64,000 nucleotides of DNA from an uncultured Parabacteroides sp. Its GTDB lineage: Bacteria; Bacteroidota; Bacteroidia; Bacteroidales; Tannerellaceae. The stretch is taken from positions 310,001 through 374,000 of the forward strand of contig NZ_CANTZW010000001.1 of the NCBI RefSeq assembly GCF_947855115.1, given 5' to 3'. The number at the start of each line of letters is the position of its first letter. Position 1 is the first letter of the stretch. The translations under genes and the position numbers were made by a program. Below the pieces are notes generated by a model, which saw only the letters and a program-made list of their open reading frames with translations, had not been told where the DNA came from and did no database searches. Of this stretch, positions 1-7,547 are shown in pieces.

Positions 1-90
1 TGTGCCACCAGGGAGGCACTGCCGTGCCACGATGAAAAAAATAATTGGCAAAGCATATCATTGATAAGCAATCACATAATGCCTCTATAC

Positions 91-118
91 AAAAAAAGGC
101 CATCCATCACGGACAGCC
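91..118 (-). terminator. intrinsic terminator of sRNA copy A
   Basis: Minus-strand hairpin GGCTGTCC / GGATGGCC with a 5-nt loop, followed by seven U. Eight pairs including two wobble pairs. Confidence 0.75.
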
Positions 119-160
119 AATCTCAATCGTTAACCTTAAATCTAATACCATGAAAAACAC
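91..160 (-). ncRNA. small RNA gene, copy A
   Basis: On the minus strand a TATATTTG box (165-172) is followed by a transcript expected to start near 158-160, whose first 32 nt (160 down to 129) are identical to copy B at 13909-13940, and which ends in a GC-rich hairpin (118-98) with a seven-U tail (97-91). There is no credible reading frame. Similarity to copy B continues upstream of the promoter to about 237, so the duplicated unit is about 147 bp including a conserved upstream region. The stem differs from copy B by changes that keep pairing (T-G here, T-A there). Promoter, transcript and terminator in one unit support an independent trans-acting sRNA; function and expression are inferred. 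Confidence 0.72.
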
Positions 161-164
161 AGTG

Positions 165-172
165 CAAATATA
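165..172 (-). promoter_or_regulatory. -7 box of sRNA copy A
   Basis: TATATTTG on the minus strand, matching the Bacteroidetes TAnnTTTG consensus, 4 nt before the conserved GTGTTTTTC start of the RNA. The same box at the same distance is present in copy B. Confidence 0.65.
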
Positions 173-289
173 AGCACTTTTATGTTATGAAACATGCTTA
201 ATTATTTGCAAATATCATATACTTAACTCGATTTAACAAAGAAATCCTTCTAAGACATAGTTATTAACAAGAAAACGATCCGCTCAGAT

Positions 290-994
290 CTAATAACTTC
301 CCAAAAAATCGTCCAGGGAGCGAGGATCATCATCCGGCATCAACTCTTTCTTCAAACGGAACTTGCGTTTATAGATAGCATCCTTCGTCACGTTCAAGAC
401 CGACATCAGTTCTGCCGAGGTCAACCGCAATTTAATCAAACAACAAAAACGGATGGCATCTTCCGTCAAATCAGGATAAGCGACACGCAAACGGCTGATA
501 AAATCATCATAAAGAGTATTCACGATCTCGATCAAGTTCACCCAATCCGAAGCCGGCAATGCCGTTTTCGATTTAGAAAGAATCTTCAACCTCTTGAACG
601 TATCCAACTGCTCCAGCAAACACTTCGCCAAACGTTCTTTTTCCTTGATCAGGGATTCCACGTCGTGATCCGCTTTCCATTGAGCCGCATGCTGATATTC
701 TTTCAGACATTTCTCCTTCGCCTCCAATTGTTCCTTGATACGCGACATCTCACGGCTGTAACGTTGTATCAGAATCTCATTTTTATCCACAAGACTCGCT
801 ATTTCTCTCAGTTCTTTCTCCTTTTTTGTCTTATAGAGGTGATGGCGCAGAAAAGAGAATAAAAGCAGGGTAAAAGCAACAATAACCAGAAGGACCAGAT
901 AATAAATATCTACGTAAAAATGCTCCGGTTCCCCCAAAACCGGGCTTAGGGCAGTAGATGTACGCAACGTAAGCTTCATATAAATAGTATTCAT
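290..994 (-). CDS. membrane-anchored coiled-coil protein with C-terminal HTH-like region
   Basis: 234 aa. Residues 31-50 form one hydrophobic membrane segment, residues 55-135 a charged coiled coil, and residues 175-215 a helix-turn-helix-like region (AELMSVLNVTKDAIYKRKFR). This resembles the C-terminal part of the Bacteroides tetratricopeptide-type regulators, which carry TPRs, a membrane helix, a coiled coil and a LuxR-like HTH; here the periplasmic TPR domain is absent. It starts 4 bp after the stop of the glycosyltransferase gene, so the two are probably translationally coupled. The target is unknown. It could be a shortened regulator, or an anchored DNA-binding protein in its own right. 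Confidence 0.7.
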   Translation of the reverse strand: MNTIYMKLTLRTSTALSPVLGEPEHFYVDIYYLVLLVIVAFTLLLFSFLRHHLYKTKKEKELREIASLVDKNEILIQRYSREMSRIKEQLEAKEKCLKEYQHAAQWKADHDVESLIKEKERLAKCLLEQLDTFKRLKILSKSKTALPASDWVNLIEIVNTLYDDFISRLRVAYPDLTEDAIRFCCLIKLRLTSAELMSVLNVTKDAIYKRKFRLKKELMPDDDPRSLDDFLGSY

Positions 995-998
995 TATC

Positions 999-1961
999 TT
1001 AATACCTCTGTCTTAAAATCCCCTCTCTCACAATCGCCTCTAAAAAGCCTGTTCCATATCCGATCAGTTGGACAAAAGCCGCCATGATAGATAATAACGC
1101 TACGATTCCATTCTTATTTCTCATCAAAGCGTCAAAAAAGATCAGTGAAACATAAAATAATAATAAAGCATATACCGTCGAAACGAAAAAAGCGGAGACA
1201 CATATCCCAAGCAGGCCTATCACGAATAAGGCAGGCAAACAATGTACCCACCTCAAGGATTCCGGATATTTCCGGTACAAGATAATCCTAGCGTATCCCG
1301 AATGCCGTACTTGCCTGAAGAACTGCATGAAACTCGTCCTACGCTTATGATAGACCCAAGCGCCGGGGAAATAACGGCATTTATAACCTGCGGCAAAAAT
1401 CCGGATACTAAAATCGATGTCCTCCCCATAGCGCATATCCGAAAAACCTCCCAAGGCTTCATAAACCTCTTTCCGCATTCCCATATTAAAGCTCCGGGGA
1501 TAAAAAGTATCCAGGCGCCTCCGGCCTCCCCGGATCCCTCCCGTGGTAAAGAATGAGGTCATCGAGTAGCTGATCGCTTTCTGCACGGCAGAAAAAGAGG
1601 CGTGCGCCCTGTCAGCCCCACCAAAGGCATCCACTTTATAACGCGTCAAGGACTCATGTACCTGTTCCAGGTAGCAGGCCGGAACGATACAATCCGAATC
1701 CAAGATAATCACGGTCTTCCCTTCCGCATAACGTACCCCTTGATTACGGGCCAAGCCCGGACCTGAATTCTTTATGTAAAAATAGCGAATCCTCAACCGG
1801 TCATTATAGGCATTGACTATCGGCTCGCAAGGTATAGAAGAACCGTCATCTACCACGATAACCTCAAAATGGACATATGTCTGCCGAGTGAGGCTGTTTA
1901 ATAAATCCTCTATCTCCTGCGGACGATTATAGACAGGAATAATAATTGAAAATACTTCCAT
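999..1961 (-). CDS. family 2 glycosyltransferase, membrane-bound
   Basis: 320 aa. The N-terminal GT-A domain begins SIIIPVYNR, with VVDDGS at 37-42 and the metal-binding DSD at 88-90, and contains a GEDIDFSIR motif typical of the acceptor side of GT2 enzymes. Two or three hydrophobic segments after residue about 240 anchor it in the inner membrane. It probably transfers a sugar from a nucleotide-sugar donor during surface glycan or glycolipid synthesis; donor and acceptor cannot be read from sequence. It is the first gene of a two-gene unit with the regulator-like protein at 290-994 and has its own -7 box at 1985-1992. Confidence 0.85.
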   Translation of the reverse strand: MEVFSIIIPVYNRPQEIEDLLNSLTRQTYVHFEVIVVDDGSSIPCEPIVNAYNDRLRIRYFYIKNSGPGLARNQGVRYAEGKTVIILDSDCIVPACYLEQVHESLTRYKVDAFGGADRAHASFSAVQKAISYSMTSFFTTGGIRGGRRRLDTFYPRSFNMGMRKEVYEALGGFSDMRYGEDIDFSIRIFAAGYKCRYFPGAWVYHKRRTSFMQFFRQVRHSGYARIILYRKYPESLRWVHCLPALFVIGLLGICVSAFFVSTVYALLLFYVSLIFFDALMRNKNGIVALLSIMAAFVQLIGYGTGFLEAIVREGILRQRY

Positions 1962-1984
1962 TAAGCTAGATTTATATCTGCCAA

Positions 1985-1992
1985 CAAAAGTA
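1985..1992 (-). promoter_or_regulatory. -7 box for the glycosyltransferase unit
   Basis: TACTTTTG on the minus strand, 24 bp upstream of the ATG at 1961. Confidence 0.5.
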
Positions 1993-2322
1993 AAGAGTTA
2001 AAAAATGCGGGTCAAAAAAGGGTACTGGACAAATCGAGGACATGAAACCTCCTCTTACCCCTACAGCAACAAACTAATAAACAATTATTTAAATAAAAAT
2101 TCGCTATCAGGCAAAGATTGGACATAAAGTCGAATCTCATGCGTTCCTCAAAAATAGCGACTGGACATCAAATACCTCCCTTTTTTCAATCCATAATAGA
2201 ATAACTGGACAAAAGGCATAAGACTCATTTATCTCATTCACACGAAAGAATTTAGTTATCAACAACTTATAAAGCATATCACTATCCGCGAATATTTGGA
2301 CAAAGACCGGACACGCGCAATA
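1993..2322. other. gene-free spacer with recurring TGGACA motifs
   Basis: About 330 bp between the nadK stop and the glycosyltransferase promoter holds no gene. TGGACA occurs at 2026, 2119, 2162, 2206 and 2297, with the variants AGGACA at 2037 and CGGACA at 2308. The spacings (93, 43, 44, 91 and twice 11 bp) are near multiples of one helical turn. Its role is unknown. Confidence 0.4.
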
Positions 2323-3198
2323 TTATTTCATTCGCACATCTGCCCCCCACATCAATTTTTCCCGAAGCGTCTGGTAAAAAGTATGATTATAGCGTTTGAT
2401 GACTTTCGTCGTATAATCGGCCTTGCTTATCTTTAATCCGATACCTGCCGGAAATATCTCAGAACGTCCATCCAAGGATATCAGAAAATACTTATTCCGG
2501 CTCTCTACCCGAAGAGTTATTATATCCGAATCCGGAATAACCAGCGGACGCACGTTCAAGGAGTGCGGGGCGACCGGGCTCAAAACGATATTATTACTTC
2601 GCGGGACGATAATCGGCCCGTTCACGCTCATCGAATAGGCCGTGGAACCGGTAGGCGTAGCCACTACCAAACCATCCGCTTGATAAGAAGTCAGATATTC
2701 CTCGTTTAAGAATGTATGAATCGTGATCATCGACGAACTGTCACGCTTAAGCACGGCGATCTCGTTCAATGCGTAATTATATCCTCTAAACGCACGGTCT
2801 TCCGTATACAAGCGCAAAAGGGTACGCTCCTCTACCCGATAGTAATTCTTAAAAATCTCATCCAAAGTATCCTCAATCTCATTACTGCCGACATCCGCAA
2901 GGAAACCCAACCGTCCCGTATTGATACCTAAAATAGGGATATCCTGCTTATTTACCCGGGCCGCCGTGCGAAGGAACGTGCCATCTCCTCCCACGCTAAG
3001 CGCTATATCCAGATCAAACCCGTCGCCTTCCAGCAACCCGCTTACCACAGGCTCAAAGCCAAAAGCATCGGTAAGGAACGTATAAAAAGGACTGTCTACA
3101 TAGATATCGGCCTCTTGCTCCCGAAGCTTCTCGAACAAGCGTTTTATCAGATTCTGTCTCTCAACCTGGTATTCACTTCCAAATATTCCAACTTTCAT
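2323..3198 (-). CDS. nadK: NAD kinase
   Basis: 291 aa, the usual length for bacterial NAD kinase, which phosphorylates NAD at the 2' position using ATP or polyphosphate to make NADP in the cytoplasm. The signature GGDGT is at 70-74 (followed by FLRTAA), NTGRLGFLA at about 93-101, and the family block TPTGSTAYSMSVNGP near residue 185. It lies 15 bp downstream of the CBS-domain gene on the same strand and is probably co-transcribed with it. The pair is divergent from pdxJ, so two cofactor genes share one intergenic region. Confidence 0.97.
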   Translation of the reverse strand: MKVGIFGSEYQVERQNLIKRLFEKLREQEADIYVDSPFYTFLTDAFGFEPVVSGLLEGDGFDLDIALSVGGDGTFLRTAARVNKQDIPILGINTGRLGFLADVGSNEIEDTLDEIFKNYYRVEERTLLRLYTEDRAFRGYNYALNEIAVLKRDSSSMITIHTFLNEEYLTSYQADGLVVATPTGSTAYSMSVNGPIIVPRSNNIVLSPVAPHSLNVRPLVIPDSDIITLRVESRNKYFLISLDGRSEIFPAGIGLKISKADYTTKVIKRYNHTFYQTLREKLMWGADVRMK

Positions 3199-3213
3199 TC
3201 TACGCTCCTTACT

Positions 3214-3873
3214 TTACATATTCATATAATGCAATAACTCATCCATCCGCTGCCGCAACATATCATCTACCATCCCCTTCTCCATAAAATGGTAAAGTAC
3301 CGTATAATTAAAGCGCTCGAAACTACGGATCACGGGAGAGGCGTCTTCCAGGTCTATCTTCAGGGTTATCAGCAAACGACCCGTATCCTTATCTTGATGG
3401 GAAAGTAAATTAAGGACATGGGCATTATTCGCCTCCACCAAACGGGCGATATCCGTCAGGGAATAATCTTGCGGCATCATCTCCAATATGATCACGCTCC
3501 CAGCGGCCTCCGCATTGCATAACTCGGACAAGACATCGACCAAACGGTCTCGGGTAATCGCCCCCAAATAGGTTCCGTCAACAGAAACCACAGGCAATAG
3601 GCTCAACCCATACCGGGTTATCATTGCCAACGCCTCGTGCAAATGCCCGTTTTCAGAAATCACCGGAGCGAATAAAAACGGCTCGCCGATTGTGGCCGAA
3701 GGATCCGGCATCGCCAACAGGTCTTTCTCCGACACTAAACACTGGTATGCGCTATCACTCAATAACGGAAGATGCTTGAGTTTAAAGTCCTCCATCAACG
3801 CTAACGCATATTCCGCTGTGTCAAAACTTTTTAACACCGGAATTTCCTTTGTTATGAAATCTTTCACCAACAT
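3214..3873 (-). CDS. CBS-domain protein
   Basis: 219 aa. Two CBS motifs fill the first 120 residues (MLVKDFITKEIPVLKSFDTAEYAL is too long to be chance; the second repeat is centred on GLSLLPVVSVDGTYLGAI). The C-terminal 90 residues are an ACT-like region (SVIILEMMPQDYSLTDI followed by an LLITLKIDLED strand). CBS pairs bind adenine nucleotides, so a nucleotide-sensing role next to NAD kinase is plausible but is inference. It is first in the operon, with a -7 box at 3921-3928. Confidence 0.85.
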   Translation of the reverse strand: MLVKDFITKEIPVLKSFDTAEYALALMEDFKLKHLPLLSDSAYQCLVSEKDLLAMPDPSATIGEPFLFAPVISENGHLHEALAMITRYGLSLLPVVSVDGTYLGAITRDRLVDVLSELCNAEAAGSVIILEMMPQDYSLTDIARLVEANNAHVLNLLSHQDKDTGRLLITLKIDLEDASPVIRSFERFNYTVLYHFMEKGMVDDMLRQRMDELLHYMNM

Positions 3874-3920
3874 TATTCTGTTAATTCCCTAAATCCTGCT
3901 AAATTTGCCGATACTTTGTG

Positions 3921-3928
3921 CAAAAGTA
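3921..3928 (-). promoter_or_regulatory. -7 box for CBS-nadK operon
   Basis: TACTTTTG on the minus strand, 48 bp upstream of the CBS gene start and 29 bp before the divergent pdxJ ATG. Confidence 0.5.
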
Positions 3929-3956
3929 ATGAAAGAAAAAAGATATACGATATACA

Positions 3957-4673
3957 ATGACAAATTTAAGTGTAAACATTAACAAGGTCGCTACCATTCG
4001 CAACGCGAGAGGTGGCAATATGCCAAACGTACTAAAAGTAGCACAAGACTGTGAATTATTCGGGGCACAAGGGATTACGGTCCATCCCCGTCCGGACGAA
4101 CGACACATCCGTTACAACGATGTTTATGAACTAAAACCTCTTATCCGGACAGAATTTAACATAGAAGGTTATCCTTGCGATAAATTCATCGACTTGGTAT
4201 TGAAGGTAAAACCAACCCAAGTCACATTAGTTCCGGATGCGCCAGACGCTATCACGTCGAACGCTGGCTGGAACATAAAAGATAATTTTGATTTCCTAAG
4301 CGATCTGGTGGATACCTTTACCTCGCAAGGAATCCGTACATCTATTTTCGTAGGGACAGACTTGGCGAATATCGAGCTCGCGGCAAAAACAGGTACAGAC
4401 CGTATCGAGTTATACACGGAACCTTACGCGACCTATTATCCGGAAGATCGCGATAAGGCGATCGCCCCTTTTATTGAAGCCGCGCAATTAGCGAAAAACT
4501 TAGGGTTAGGCGTGAATGCCGGGCACGACTTGAATTTAGAGAACCTCGCTTTCTTCAACAAGAATATCCCTTGGCTGGAGGAAGTTTCTATCGGACACGC
4601 TTTGATTTGCGACGCGCTTTATCATGGCTTACAAGAGACAATCGCTTTATACAAGGCATGCTTGAATAATTGA
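3957..4673 (+). CDS. pdxJ: pyridoxine 5'-phosphate synthase
   Basis: 238 aa. PdxJ condenses 1-deoxyxylulose 5-phosphate with 3-amino-1-hydroxyacetone phosphate to give pyridoxine 5'-phosphate, the last ring-forming step of the DXP-dependent vitamin B6 route. Visible signatures are the N-terminal [15 protein letters not shown], the catalytic-His block [12 protein letters not shown] near residue 43, the Glu in FNIEGYP near 71, and NAGHDLN near 192. The protein is a complete TIM barrel by length. It begins the pdxJ-exbB-exbD-tonB run and faces the CBS-nadK operon. Confidence 0.97.
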   Translation: MTNLSVNINKVATIRNARGGNMPNVLKVAQDCELFGAQGITVHPRPDERHIRYNDVYELKPLIRTEFNIEGYPCDKFIDLVLKVKPTQVTLVPDAPDAITSNAGWNIKDNFDFLSDLVDTFTSQGIRTSIFVGTDLANIELAAKTGTDRIELYTEPYATYYPEDRDKAIAPFIEAAQLAKNLGLGVNAGHDLNLENLAFFNKNIPWLEEVSIGHALICDALYHGLQETIALYKACLNN

Positions 4674-4719
4674 GAATAAAGAATTGAGAATTGAAAATCA
4701 TAAACTATAATTCAAAACG

Positions 4720-5430
4720 ATGAGTATTTTACTTTCACTACAGGCCGTGGGTTCTCAGACGGCAGATCAAATGCCGGACTTAACGGCAGTTACCGTTCCC
4801 ACAGAAGCGGAAATTAACGTGATAGACCTTGCCTTTAAGGGAGGTTGGATTATGGTGGTATTATTACTGCTTTCCTTGATGGCTATCTATATTTTCGTTC
4901 AACGTTTGATCGTCATCCACCGTGCGGGAAAAGAAGACGAGACGTTCATGAACCGTATCAAGGATTATATCCATGAGGGAAAAGTGGATTCGGCCCTTAA
5001 TCTGTGCCGCAATACCAACACGCCTTCTGCCCGTATGATCGAAAAAGGTATTACCCGCTTAGGCCGTCCGATGAACGACGTACTTGTAGCTATCGAAAAT
5101 GTCGGGAACTTGGAGATCGCTAAATTGGAAAAAGGGTTCCCTTTGATCGCGACAACAGCCGCCGGCGCTCCTATGCTTGGTTTCCTCGGAACGGTAACCG
5201 GTATGGTACGTGCCTTCTTCGATATGGCGAACGCAGGCACAAACGTCGATGTATCCCTATTATCCGGTGGTATCTACGAGGCCTTGGTAACAACCGTGGG
5301 CGGCTTGGTAGTTGGTATCATTACATTGTTCGCATACAACTATCTGGTTTCTCAGGTAGATAACGTGGTAAACAAGATGGAAGCCCGCACGATGGAATTT
5401 ATGGATTTATTAAATGAACCGGCTAATTAA
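4720..5430 (+). CDS. exbB: MotA/TolQ/ExbB-family proton channel subunit
   Basis: 236 aa, inner membrane. The three expected membrane segments are at about 41-62, 141-165 and 185-212. The family block with conserved small residues lies between PLIATTAAGAPMLGFLGTV and GGIYEALVTTVGGLVVG. With the ExbD protein it forms the stator that converts proton motive force into work for a TonB-like transducer. The next two genes supply ExbD and TonB, so this is a TonB system for outer-membrane uptake rather than flagella. TolQ function in envelope constriction is an alternative the sequence does not exclude. Confidence 0.93.
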   Translation: MSILLSLQAVGSQTADQMPDLTAVTVPTEAEINVIDLAFKGGWIMVVLLLLSLMAIYIFVQRLIVIHRAGKEDETFMNRIKDYIHEGKVDSALNLCRNTNTPSARMIEKGITRLGRPMNDVLVAIENVGNLEIAKLEKGFPLIATTAAGAPMLGFLGTVTGMVRAFFDMANAGTNVDVSLLSGGIYEALVTTVGGLVVGIITLFAYNYLVSQVDNVVNKMEARTMEFMDLLNEPAN

Positions 5431-5510
5431 TTGAAAATAGAGAATTAAAAATTGAAAATGAGCCAACTCTCCTCTATTTAATTTTCAATTCTCCATTTTC
5501 AATTTTCAAT
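5429..5510. repeat. AT-rich inverted repeat in exbB-exbD spacer
   Basis: The spacer consists of alternating TTGAAAAT and GAGAATT words. The left arm (5429-5455) and the right arm (about 5470-5510, reverse complement) match over roughly 27 bp with three mismatches, so the mRNA can fold into a long AT-rich stem between the two genes. A shorter direct version (AATTGAGAATTGAAAAT) lies at 4680-4697 before exbB. Confidence 0.7.
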
Positions 5511-5521
5511 TATAAAAGATT

Positions 5522-5932
5522 ATGGCTCTAAAAAGAAGAACAAAGGTTAACGAAGCGTTCAGCATGGCCTCTATGACAGATGTCATATTCCTCTTGCTGA
5601 TATTCTTCATGGTTACCTCCACCGTAGTAATCCCGAACGCCATCAAGGTTACCTTGCCACAAGCGCAGAAGCAAACAGCGGCAAAACCTCTTACAAGGGT
5701 AACGATAGACGCAGACCTGAATTACTACGTGGCATTTGGAAAGCAGAAAGAGGTACAGGTCTCATTCGAAGAGATCACTCCTTTCTTGCAAGACAGCTAC
5801 GCAAAGGAACCGGAGATGTTCGTCGCCTTATATGCCGACGAGACCGTACCTTATAAAGAAATTGTAAAGATACTGAATATAGCGAACGAAAATAAATTCA
5901 AGATGGTGCTTGCCACCCGTCCGCAGAAATAG
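5522..5932 (+). CDS. exbD: ExbD/TolR-family biopolymer transport protein
   Basis: 136 aa, single N-terminal membrane segment at about 20-40 followed by a periplasmic domain. The channel aspartate is Asp20 in SMTDVIFLLLIFFM, the residue that carries protons in this family. The periplasmic part ends in a short KMVLATRP strand as expected. It works as a dimer inside the ExbB pentamer. Separated from exbB by a hairpin-forming spacer, which may set the ExbB to ExbD ratio. Confidence 0.93.
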   Translation: MALKRRTKVNEAFSMASMTDVIFLLLIFFMVTSTVVIPNAIKVTLPQAQKQTAAKPLTRVTIDADLNYYVAFGKQKEVQVSFEEITPFLQDSYAKEPEMFVALYADETVPYKEIVKILNIANENKFKMVLATRPQK

Positions 5933-5934
5933 TT

Positions 5935-6012
5935 GATAGCTGACACAGGACAGTTGACAGTTTTTCCAGACTGTGTTTCCAACTGTCAACAGTCAACCAT
6001 CAATTGTCAACT
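5935..6012. repeat. TTGACAG-type repeat and inverted repeat in exbD-tonB spacer
   Basis: Words TTGATAG, TTGACAG, CTGTCAA, AGTCAAC and TTGTCAA crowd this spacer. GACAGTTGACAG near 5950-5961 pairs with the CTGTCAAC run near 5982-5990. This is a different sequence family from the exbB-exbD spacer but has the same inverted design. Confidence 0.65.
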
Positions 6013-6020
6013 AATAAATT

Positions 6021-6830
6021 ATGAGACTGAATAAGGATGACATATACAGTTTAATGGGTACCGTAGCCTTTCACGGTATCATTCTGCTGGTACTTTGGTT
6101 CACCGTATTGAAAACCGAGGTTCCGGATGAAGACGGGGGTATACTCGTTAATTTCGGGAATGTAGATGCCGCCGCCGGAATGTTCGAGCCCCAATATACC
6201 GGGCAAGAAGCACTCCAGGAAACACCTCCCCCTCCTCCCCCCGTACCTGAGCCGCAAGTGGAAACGTCTAAGCCAGAGCTGATCACTCAGGATATCGAGG
6301 AAAGTGTAGCTCTAGAGGACGCAAAAAAGAAAAAAGAAAAAGAAGAAGAGGAGAAACGCAAGCAGCAGGAGGCCGAGAAGAAACGCCTGGCCGAGGAACG
6401 CCGCAAAAAGGAACAAGCCATCAGTAATAAAGTGGCGGGGGCTTTTGGCAAAGGGAGCTCGCAAGGAAGTAGCCAAGGTGACGCGGCAAGTGGAACCGGC
6501 AATCAAGGAAGTCCGTTCGGTAACTCCGATCATGGCGCAAACGAGGGCGTAGGCGGTTACGGGTCATTTAACTTGAATGGCCGCTCTATCGGCTCAGGAG
6601 GGCTCCCGCGTCCCGCTTACACGATTCAAGAGGAGGGCCGCATCGTCATTAATATAACCGTAGACCCGAAAGGTAATGTTATATTTGCCGAGGTAGGCCG
6701 GGGAACTAATATAGACAACGCTTCCATGCGTAAAAGCGCCTTGGAGGCCGCTCGAAAAGCGAAATTCAACAGTATCAGCGGGGCTAATAACCAAAGTGGT
6801 ACTATTACTTACGTGTACAAATTTAAATAA
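6021..6830 (+). CDS. tonB: TonB/TolA-like energy transducer
   Basis: 269 aa. One membrane helix at about 13-31, a proline-rich stretch (TPPPPPPVPEPQ) near 72-84, a Lys/Glu-rich helical stalk near 105-145, a Gly/Ser/Asn-rich linker near 150-200, and a C-terminal TonB-type domain (RIVINITVDPKGNV onward, to the end). The helical stalk is more TolA-like than the usual TonB proline spacer, so Tol function is possible. It completes the ExbBD-TonB complex that energises TonB-dependent receptors such as the one at 44506-46986. Confidence 0.88.
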   Translation: MRLNKDDIYSLMGTVAFHGIILLVLWFTVLKTEVPDEDGGILVNFGNVDAAAGMFEPQYTGQEALQETPPPPPPVPEPQVETSKPELITQDIEESVALEDAKKKKEKEEEEKRKQQEAEKKRLAEERRKKEQAISNKVAGAFGKGSSQGSSQGDAASGTGNQGSPFGNSDHGANEGVGGYGSFNLNGRSIGSGGLPRPAYTIQEEGRIVINITVDPKGNVIFAEVGRGTNIDNASMRKSALEAARKAKFNSISGANNQSGTITYVYKFK

Positions 6831-6839
6831 TTGAATCTT

Positions 6840-7385
6840 ATGAAGAAAGCGATCGTATTCTTAGCGAATGGCTTCGAGGAAATGGAAGCCACGGGAACCG
6901 TAGACATTTTGCGTCGTGGGAATATAGACACGAAAACGGTCTCCATCACAGACAATCGTAAAGTGATTGGCGCTCATAATATGGAATACACGGCTGACGC
7001 TACATTGGGTGAAATTGATTTTTCAGACGCGGACGCCTTGATTTTGCCGGGAGGCATGCCCGGTAGCAGCAACCTAAACGATTGTGAACCGTTAAAAGAA
7101 CTCCTAATCGAGCATTATAAGAAAGAGAAAACCGTAGCCGCTATCTGTGCCGCTCCGATGGTATTAGGCGGCCTTGGTTTATTAAAAGGCCGTAAAGCCA
7201 CTTGTTATCCCGGATTCGAACCCAAATTGATCGGTGCCACCGTTACGGGCGAGGCCGTAGAAGTAGATGGCAATGTGGTAACAGGCAAAGGCCCCGGCTT
7301 GGTGTTCAACTTTGCCTTAGCCTTGGTATCCGTATTGAGGGGTGACGCTGTCGCGGAAGAAGTCGCAGCGGGACTATTACTATAA
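6840..7385 (+). CDS. DJ-1/PfpI-family protein
   Basis: 181 aa from the ATG at 6840 (an upstream TTG at 6831 is less likely, because MKKAIVFLANGFEEME is the family N terminus). The nucleophile-elbow cysteine is Cys103 in AAICAAPMVLGG, and the acidic partner is in GFEEMEA. Members act as glyoxalases, deglycases or redox-sensitive chaperones, and thiamine-biosynthesis ThiJ was an older label; which applies here cannot be told. It begins 9 bp after the tonB stop and is followed by a strong terminator, so it ends the pdxJ-exbBD-tonB transcript. Confidence 0.9.
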   Translation: MKKAIVFLANGFEEMEATGTVDILRRGNIDTKTVSITDNRKVIGAHNMEYTADATLGEIDFSDADALILPGGMPGSSNLNDCEPLKELLIEHYKKEKTVAAICAAPMVLGGLGLLKGRKATCYPGFEPKLIGATVTGEAVEVDGNVVTGKGPGLVFNFALALVSVLRGDAVAEEVAAGLLL

Positions 7386-7415
7386 TAAATAACCTCGCAG
7401 AGAGTAAATCGAAAC

Positions 7416-7463
7416 AGAGCGTAGCGAACAGGATTGTAAAAGACTCGTTACGCTCTATTTTTT
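7416..7463 (+). terminator. terminator of the pdxJ-exbBD-tonB-DJ-1 unit
   Basis: Twelve-base arms AGAGCGTAGCGA and TCGTTACGCTCT (one mismatch), loop of about 17 nt, then ATTTTTT. Confidence 0.85.
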
Positions 7464-7547
7464 CCTTTCGCGAGAAAACGAATATTAAGGCTATCGATAA
7501 CTATCGCACGAGTTTCACTTACCCGTATCGTTAATATTCAAGTTATA

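Noticed and set aside
1..30. GTGCC / GGCAC stem at the left window edge
   Set aside because: The context is cut off by the window edge and there is no U tract, so it cannot be called a terminator or RNA.
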